Below, piece by piece: positions 59,657 to 64,000 of a stretch of 64,000 nucleotides of DNA. The translations under genes and the position numbers were made by a program. The notes under the pieces are model-generated. The model worked only from the letters and a program-made list of their open reading frames with translations. It was not told where the DNA came from and searched no databases. The stretch's first letter is position 1; each line of letters starts with the position of its first letter. This DNA is from DATHTS01 sp041940425 (lineage in GTDB: Bacteria > Acidobacteriota > Blastocatellia > Pyrinomonadales > Pyrinomonadaceae). The stretch lies in assembly GCA_041940425.1 (NCBI GenBank), contig JBGTSF010000008.1:32925-96924 (forward strand), read 5' to 3'.

Positions 59657-60973
59657 ATGGTAGAAAAAGGTGTGGAGATTGCTCCCGCAGAAGGAAAGTT
59701 AGGTGTTTTACTGGTCGGGCTCGGCGCGGTCAGCACGACATTTGTCGCCGGTGTCGAGGCGATTCGCAAGGGAACGGCAGAGCCGATAGGTTCTCTGACG
59801 CAGATGGGAACGATCCGGCTGGGAAAGCGAACCGACAACCGCGTTCCGAAGATCAAGGATTTTGTCGGGCTTGCTAATTTAAGCGACATCGAATTCGGCG
59901 CGTGGGACATTTTTTCCGACACGGCTTACGAAGCGGCTTTGCATGCCGGAGTTCTGGAAAAAGCTCTGGTCGAAGATTTGCGCGAACAGCTCGAATCGTT
60001 AAAGCCGATGCCGGCGGTTTTCGATCACAAATACGTCAAGCGGCTAAACGGGACGAACGTCAAAGACGGCAAGAACAAGATGGAACTTGCCGAACAATTG
60101 ATGGCGGACATTGCCAAATTTAAGGAAGAAAAAGGCTGTGAAAGATTAGTAATCGTCTGGGCGGCTTCGACCGAAATTTATCTCGAACCCTCGGATATTC
60201 ATAATTCGATCGAGGCGTTTGAAAAGGCGATGTATGACAACGACGAACGCATCGCGCCTTCGATGATCTACGCTTACGCGGCGATTAAATCCAATGTGCC
60301 GTTCGCCAACGGCGCGCCGAATCTGACGATTGATATTCCCGCGCTGACGCAATTGGCGGAAGACAACGGAGTGCCGATTTGCGGCAAGGATTTCAAAACC
60401 GGACAGACCTTAATGAAAACGATTCTCGCGCCCGGACTCAAATCCCGTATGCTCGGTCTCGACGGCTGGTATTCGACGAATATTCTGGGAAACCGCGACG
60501 GCGAAGTTCTGGACGATCCCGAAAACTTCAAAACGAAAGAAGAATCGAAACTTTCGGTTCTCGAAACTATCTTACAGCCCGACGTTTACCCGGAGCTTTA
60601 CAAAGATTTTTCGCACGTCGTCCGCATCAATTACTATCCGCCGCGCGGCGACAACAAAGAGGGCTGGGACAATATAGATATTTTCGGCTGGCTCGGCTAC
60701 AAGATGCAGATCAAGATTGATTTTCTCTGCCGCGATTCCATCTTAGCCGCGCCGCTCGTTCTCGATCTCGCGCTGTTTTTGGATCTCGCGCAGCGCGCCG
60801 GAATGAAGGGCGTGCAGGAATGGCTCTCGTTTTATTTCAAAGCGCCGCAGACCGCCGAAGGGCTTTATCCCGAACACGACATTTTTATCCAGCTCAAAAA
60901 ATTAAAAAATACTCTGCGCTATTTGATGGGCGAAGATTTGATAACTCATCTCGGCTTAGAATATTACGATTAA
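59657..60973 (+). CDS. myo-inositol-3-phosphate synthase
   Basis: 438 residues. Converts glucose-6-phosphate to inositol-3-phosphate using NAD. NAD-binding GVLLVGLGAVSTTFVAG at about 16-32, active-site region KDFKTGQTLMKT near 256 and SKLSVLETILQPDVYPEL. Closest in pattern to the archaeal/actinobacterial Ino1 group. Suggests inositol phospholipids or other inositol compounds. Followed by a terminator. Confidence 0.93.
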   Translation: MVEKGVEIAPAEGKLGVLLVGLGAVSTTFVAGVEAIRKGTAEPIGSLTQMGTIRLGKRTDNRVPKIKDFVGLANLSDIEFGAWDIFSDTAYEAALHAGVLEKALVEDLREQLESLKPMPAVFDHKYVKRLNGTNVKDGKNKMELAEQLMADIAKFKEEKGCERLVIVWAASTEIYLEPSDIHNSIEAFEKAMYDNDERIAPSMIYAYAAIKSNVPFANGAPNLTIDIPALTQLAEDNGVPICGKDFKTGQTLMKTILAPGLKSRMLGLDGWYSTNILGNRDGEVLDDPENFKTKEESKLSVLETILQPDVYPELYKDFSHVVRINYYPPRGDNKEGWDNIDIFGWLGYKMQIKIDFLCRDSILAAPLVLDLALFLDLAQRAGMKGVQEWLSFYFKAPQTAEGLYPEHDIFIQLKKLKNTLRYLMGEDLITHLGLEYYD

Positions 60974-60983
60974 TCGAAGACAA

Positions 60984-61020
60984 AAACCCGCGAAAAAATT
61001 TGAAGTTTCGCGGGTTTTTT
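60984..61020 (+). terminator. rho-independent terminator after inositol-phosphate synthase
   Basis: Perfect 12-bp stem AAACCCGCGAAA / TTTCGCGGGTTT (60984-60995 and 61006-61017) with a 10-base loop and a T run. Confidence 0.93.
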
Positions 61021-61213
61021 CAATAAAATTCCACTTGCACATTTTATTAATTTTGTGTTAAACAATAAAGCAGAGCCGCGCTCGGTTCTGAAATTCCAGT
61101 ATTTGACATATCTTTCACAACGCCAATTTTAGCAAACTTAAACACCTTTGAAATCATCAATATAAGCGACTACTTGCCGGAATCACCCTTGGCAAAGTTA
61201 GTTTTCAGTATTC

Positions 61214-61261
61214 GTCTATGAAATGATGTGAAAACGCCTTGAGAAAGCGTTTTTGATAGAC
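61214..61261 (+). promoter_or_regulatory. two-stem RNA leader before the ClpB-like gene
   Basis: In the transcript, GTCTAT (61214-61219) pairs with ATAGAC (61256-61261) and AAAACGC (61231-61237) with GCGTTTT (61247-61253). The fold ends next to AAGGAG (about 61263-61268). It could control translation, for instance with temperature; function not shown. The remaining ~190 bases before it hold a possible TTGACA (61103-61108) but no clear -10. Confidence 0.5.
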
Positions 61262-61277
61262 AAAGGAGAGAAACGAA

Positions 61278-62465
61278 ATGAAAAACGAAATGGCTGTAAA
61301 AAAAGAAAAATCAGGAGAGAAATTATTCGTACTTGACCCGGATCGCAAAAGTCCGCGAGCTAAAGAGTTTGAGGACAAGCTTTCGGGTCTCATTGTCGGA
61401 CAGGAACGCGCGGTTCGCCGGATGAGCGGGCTTTTTCAGATCTATCTGGCGGGAATGAACAATCCGACGCGCCCGCTCGGGACGATGCTGTTCCTCGGTC
61501 CGACCGGTTCGGGAAAAACGCGCGTCGTCGAAGCCGCCGCCGAGGTTTTAACCAACGACCCGCACTCGGTCGTCAAAATTGACTGCGCCGAGTTTCAGCA
61601 TTCGCACGAGATTGCGAAACTCATCGGCTCGCCTCCCGGTTATCTCGGACACCGCGAAACATCGCCGATGCTGACGCAGGAAAATTTGGACAAATCGCAC
61701 ACGGAAGATTTGAAATTGACGTTCGTTCTTTTTGATGAAATCGAAAAGGCATCGGACGCGCTCTGGCAGTTGCTTCTCGGAATTTTGGACAAAGCGACTT
61801 TGACGCTGGGCGACAACCGCCGCGTTGATTTTTCAAACGCGATCGTCATTATGACTTCGAATTTGGGCGCGCGCGAAATGTCCGAGATGATTTCCGGCGG
61901 CATCGGTTTCGCGCCGCGCGGCGGGGCGAGCAAAGACCCGGACGACACGGAAATTGACACGAAAATTTACCGCACCGCGCTCGAAGCGGCAAAGCGTAAA
62001 TTCTCGCCCGAATTTATGAACCGCATTGACAAGGTCGTCGTTTTCCGCAGTTTGAAAGAACATCACCTGCGTCAGATTCTAGACATCGAACTCGATGACG
62101 TGCAGAACCGCATCACGCAGTCGGCGGGAACGAAATTCATCTTCGAATGCTCGGACAGCGCGAAGGAATTTTTGCTCAAAGAAGGCATTGATCTCAAATA
62201 CGGTGCGCGTCATCTGAAACGCTCGATCGAACGCTTTCTCGTCTATCCGCTCTCGAATCTGGTTGCGACCGGGCAGGTGGAAACAGGCGATGTTGTCATC
62301 ATTGATTTTGATGACGCGGAAGAAAAACTGACCTTTTCCAAGAAGAGCGGCAAAATGATCGTCAACGATCACGATGAAAAAGAAGCCGAAACCAAGCCTT
62401 TGAAGAAATCCGACGCCGTCGGATTGCCTTTGCCGCAGGCGGAAGCGGCTTCGGAAAAAGGTTAA
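61278..62465 (+). CDS. ClpA/ClpB-like AAA+ ATPase with one AAA domain
   Basis: 395 residues from ATG 61278 (AAAGGAG upstream). Single AAA+ module of the ClpB second-domain type: Walker A GPTGSGKT (74-81), Walker B FVLFDEIEKAS (about 156), sensor region MTSNLGAREM and ClpB-D2-small domain FMNRIDKVVVFR, LKYGARHLKR. ClpB itself has two AAA domains and about 850 residues, so this is a stand-alone half-size relative; partner protease or target unknown. A leader hairpin precedes the ribosome site. Confidence 0.9.
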   Translation: MKNEMAVKKEKSGEKLFVLDPDRKSPRAKEFEDKLSGLIVGQERAVRRMSGLFQIYLAGMNNPTRPLGTMLFLGPTGSGKTRVVEAAAEVLTNDPHSVVKIDCAEFQHSHEIAKLIGSPPGYLGHRETSPMLTQENLDKSHTEDLKLTFVLFDEIEKASDALWQLLLGILDKATLTLGDNRRVDFSNAIVIMTSNLGAREMSEMISGGIGFAPRGGASKDPDDTEIDTKIYRTALEAAKRKFSPEFMNRIDKVVVFRSLKEHHLRQILDIELDDVQNRITQSAGTKFIFECSDSAKEFLLKEGIDLKYGARHLKRSIERFLVYPLSNLVATGQVETGDVVIIDFDDAEEKLTFSKKSGKMIVNDHDEKEAETKPLKKSDAVGLPLPQAEAASEKG

Positions 62466-62801
62466 CTGAAGAAAAAAGCAAAGAGGCGAAATCTTTGCTG
62501 ACTTCCTGAAGCCGATTCGAATTCTTTCGTTGATTTACTCTAATAGAGAAAAGCGGGAAACTTTTATAAACGTTTCCCGCTTTTTTTAATACCGCCGAAT
62601 TTTGCGAATTTTCGGAGCAAAAGGACTCAGTCCGATAATTCAAATCCTAAATACCGTATTTTCACCGTGTCGGCGGCGATTTTCGCTTTGAGAAATTACA
62701 TTGCTTGTGATTTTCTGGGATTACAAGTAAAATTGAAAATAATGTAAAGATTTGAATTTATTAAATCTGAAAATATATTAGGAGAAGATAGATAAAAAAT
62801 T
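62466..62801. other. 336-bp spacer with terminator
   Basis: Contains the terminator at 62550-62587; the rest is AT-rich with a short inverted pair CTTGTGAT/ATTACAAG (about 62704-62728) and an AGGAGA ribosome site before 62802. No gene seen. Confidence 0.7.
62550..62587 (+). terminator. rho-independent terminator after the AAA+ gene
   Basis: 12-bp stem AAAGCGGGAAAC / GTTTCCCGCTTT (62550-62561 and 62572-62583) followed by T run. Confidence 0.92.
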
Positions 62802-63159
62802 ATGTCAGCAGTTGCAGCACCGAATATTGAAATGACGGTTACGCCGAACGCGGCGGAAGAAGTTAAAAAATTTATGGCGGGCGAAGACGATCTGCCGGAA
62901 ACCGCAGGTCTTCGCGTCAGAGTCGTTCCGGGCGGTTGTTCCGGTTTTCAATACAGTTTGAATATCGAGGAAGAATCGCGGCAGGGGCGATTTTATCGTC
63001 GAACAGCACGGGGTTCGTCTTTTTGTAGATATGTTCAGCGCGCAGTATCTCAACGGCATCACGATTGATTATACGTCGAATATGATGGGTTCGGGATTTA
63101 CGTTTGAAAATCCGAACGCGACCGGCGGATGCGGATGCGGTTCTTCGTTTACCGCCTAA
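62802..63159 (+). pseudogene. A-type Fe-S cluster carrier (HesB/IscA/ErpA), frameshifted
   Basis: The frame from 62802 reads MTVTPNAAEEVKKFM, then RVRVVPGGCSGFQYSLN with the first cluster cysteine, and then derails after EEESRQG. Removing one G from the GGGG run at 62984-62987 restores the family sequence: DFIVEQHGVRLFVDMFSAQY, then FENPNATGGCGCGSSF with the CxC pair and a stop at 63157. The gene is thus intact apart from a one-base insertion in a homopolymer, so either a sequencing/assembly error or a true frameshift. The product would carry Fe-S clusters to target enzymes. Confidence 0.9.
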
Positions 63160-63180
63160 AACTTATTTGTTAATAAATAA

Positions 63181-63217
63181 AAAAGCGCGAACGATTTTTA
63201 TCGTTCGCGCTTTTTTA
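63181..63217. terminator. bidirectional terminator between convergent genes
   Basis: 14-bp stem AAAAGCGCGAACGA / TCGTTCGCGCTTTT (63181-63194 and 63201-63214) with A- and T-rich flanks, between the Fe-S carrier gene and the FG-GAP gene. Confidence 0.93.
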
Positions 63218-63269
63218 TTTGCAAGAAAGAGAAACGAAAAATATTTTCCGTTTCTCTTTACAGGTTAGA

Positions 63270-64000
63270 TTAAGGAATGTAAGCATTCGGAACCGGCGAA
63301 TCGGCGCCAAGTCCGAAACTGAATACACCGACACCGGATGTTGACCGCAATACCCACCAATCACCGTTGCGATAGATCGCAAAGTCATCGGTGCCGTCGC
63401 CGTCATAGTCGCCCGGAACCGGAACGTCGCCGCTCGCGCCCCAGGGCGTTGTAACGGTCGTGCCGCCGTTGCTGGCAATGTAAATCCATTCGCCGGTTGA
63501 CGGACGGAAGACTGCGACATCATCCTTGTTATCGCCGTCATAGTCAGCCGGAACAAGCTGGTCGCCTGCCGTTCCGAGCGGAGTATTTTGATTTCCTCCG
63601 CCGGAAAGCTGAGACATCCACGTTCCGCTTCGATAGACGGTCAGATCATCCATACCATCACCATCAAAGTCGCCAACGACCGGAACATCGCCGGATTGTC
63701 CGAAGACGGTGATCGTATTGGCGGGCGAACCGCTGCTGTTGATGATATACCATTCGTTGGTTGACGGACGGAAGACAGCAATATCCGTTTGACCGTCGCC
63801 GTCATAATCGCCGACAACCGGAATATCACCCGTGCTGCCCCATTCATATCCGGCAAACGTAAATCCGTTGCTGTTCAGAATGTAGAAGTCCGCGACACCC
63901 ATCGAATCCGAAACACGGAAAACAGCCGTATCGGCTTTACCGTCGCCGTCGTAGTCGCCGGGAACAAATACGTCGCCTGCCAAGCCCCAGTTGATCGCCG
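63270..64000 (-). CDS. FG-GAP/VCBS repeat protein, C-terminal part (cut by window edge)
   Basis: About 243 residues are visible; the frame stays open through the right edge, so the start lies outside. Five or more blades each carry a calcium loop D-Y-D-G-D-G-x-x-D and end in W/F-G-x-x-G-D-x-P-V (for example GDYDGDGKADTAVFR, GDIPVVGDYDGDGQTD). The same propeller type occurs at 5448. Probably secreted or cell-surface. Confidence 0.92.
   Translation of the reverse strand, partial: AINWGLAGDVFVPGDYDGDGKADTAVFRVSDSMGVADFYILNSNGFTFAGYEWGSTGDIPVVGDYDGDGQTDIAVFRPSTNEWYIINSSGSPANTITVFGQSGDVPVVGDFDGDGMDDLTVYRSGTWMSQLSGGGNQNTPLGTAGDQLVPADYDGDNKDDVAVFRPSTGEWIYIASNGGTTVTTPWGASGDVPVPGDYDGDGTDDFAIYRNGDWWVLRSTSGVGVFSFGLGADSPVPNAYIP

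Overview
The window reads as a chromosomal scaffold of a Gram-negative, moderate-GC bacterium. The best fit is an Acidobacteriota-type genome, perhaps Blastocatellia/Pyrinomonadales. This is inferred from the mix of genes: futalosine-pathway menaquinone genes, a DUF4912 + GH57 glucan-branching pair, FG-GAP repeat secreted proteins, an LPS heptosyltransferase, an archaeal-type inositol-phosphate synthase and many PIN-type toxin-antitoxin cassettes. No rRNA or tRNA was seen, so the assignment is tentative. A run of N at 1809-1905 shows this is an assembled scaffold.

Layout. 1-10 kb: two tandem fatty-acid desaturases, mqnC (broken by the N gap) and mqnA, a cyclase-family hydrolase, an alkyltransferase-like DNA repair protein, a CHRD/FG-GAP secreted protein, then a cluster of toxin-antitoxin genes wedged against an FAD-linked oxidase (glcD-like). 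A decayed duplicate of the first ~37 codons of that oxidase lies on the far side of one toxin-antitoxin pair. 10-12.5 kb: a formylglycine-generating-enzyme-like protein, a DUF5694 protein and two orphan antitoxin-like genes. 12.5-16.9 kb: an AT-rich defence island, a short type II CBASS operon (CapV-like patatin phospholipase, CD-NTase, E2-like protein with a C-terminal SEC-C zinc motif) divergent from an XRE repressor + ImmA/IrrE metallopeptidase pair that resembles CapH/CapP. The intergenic region carries two matching inverted-repeat operators, one lying between and overlapping the -35/-10 of the CBASS promoter. 17-38 kb: mostly housekeeping, secreted and repair genes (LigD phosphoesterase domain, Ogg2 glycosylase, M61 peptidase, large HEAT-repeat protein, TPR-retropepsin protein, lytic transglycosylase, amidohydrolase), plus a second copy of the PIN/small-protein cassette. 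38-45 kb: secreted proteins, an SCO/CusF-like copper protein and a large Slt-type transglycosylase. 45-49 kb: a type IV pilus/type II secretion segment (PilN, PilO, PilP/GspC-like, pseudopilin). 49-64 kb: FHA-GGDEF cyclase, heptosyltransferase - DUF433 - DUF5615 - DNA adenine methylase with ATGA overlaps, ICMT-family methyltransferase and DUF3108, DUF4912 and GH57, phosphoribosyltransferase, inositol-3-phosphate synthase, a single-AAA ClpB-like ATPase, a frameshifted A-type Fe-S carrier and a partial FG-GAP protein.

Recurring theme. The spacers, and several coding regions, are peppered with short-period (about 6-11 bp) tandem repeats, usually arranged as a repeat, an AT-rich loop and the inverted repeat. 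At least ten different unit motifs share this architecture. They supply stop codons, C-termini or start regions to neighbouring genes and sit in frame inside mqnA, slt and the pseudopilin gene. A second repeat class is a GGGAGCG-containing REP/MITE-like hairpin; one copy has perfect 36-bp terminal inverted repeats.
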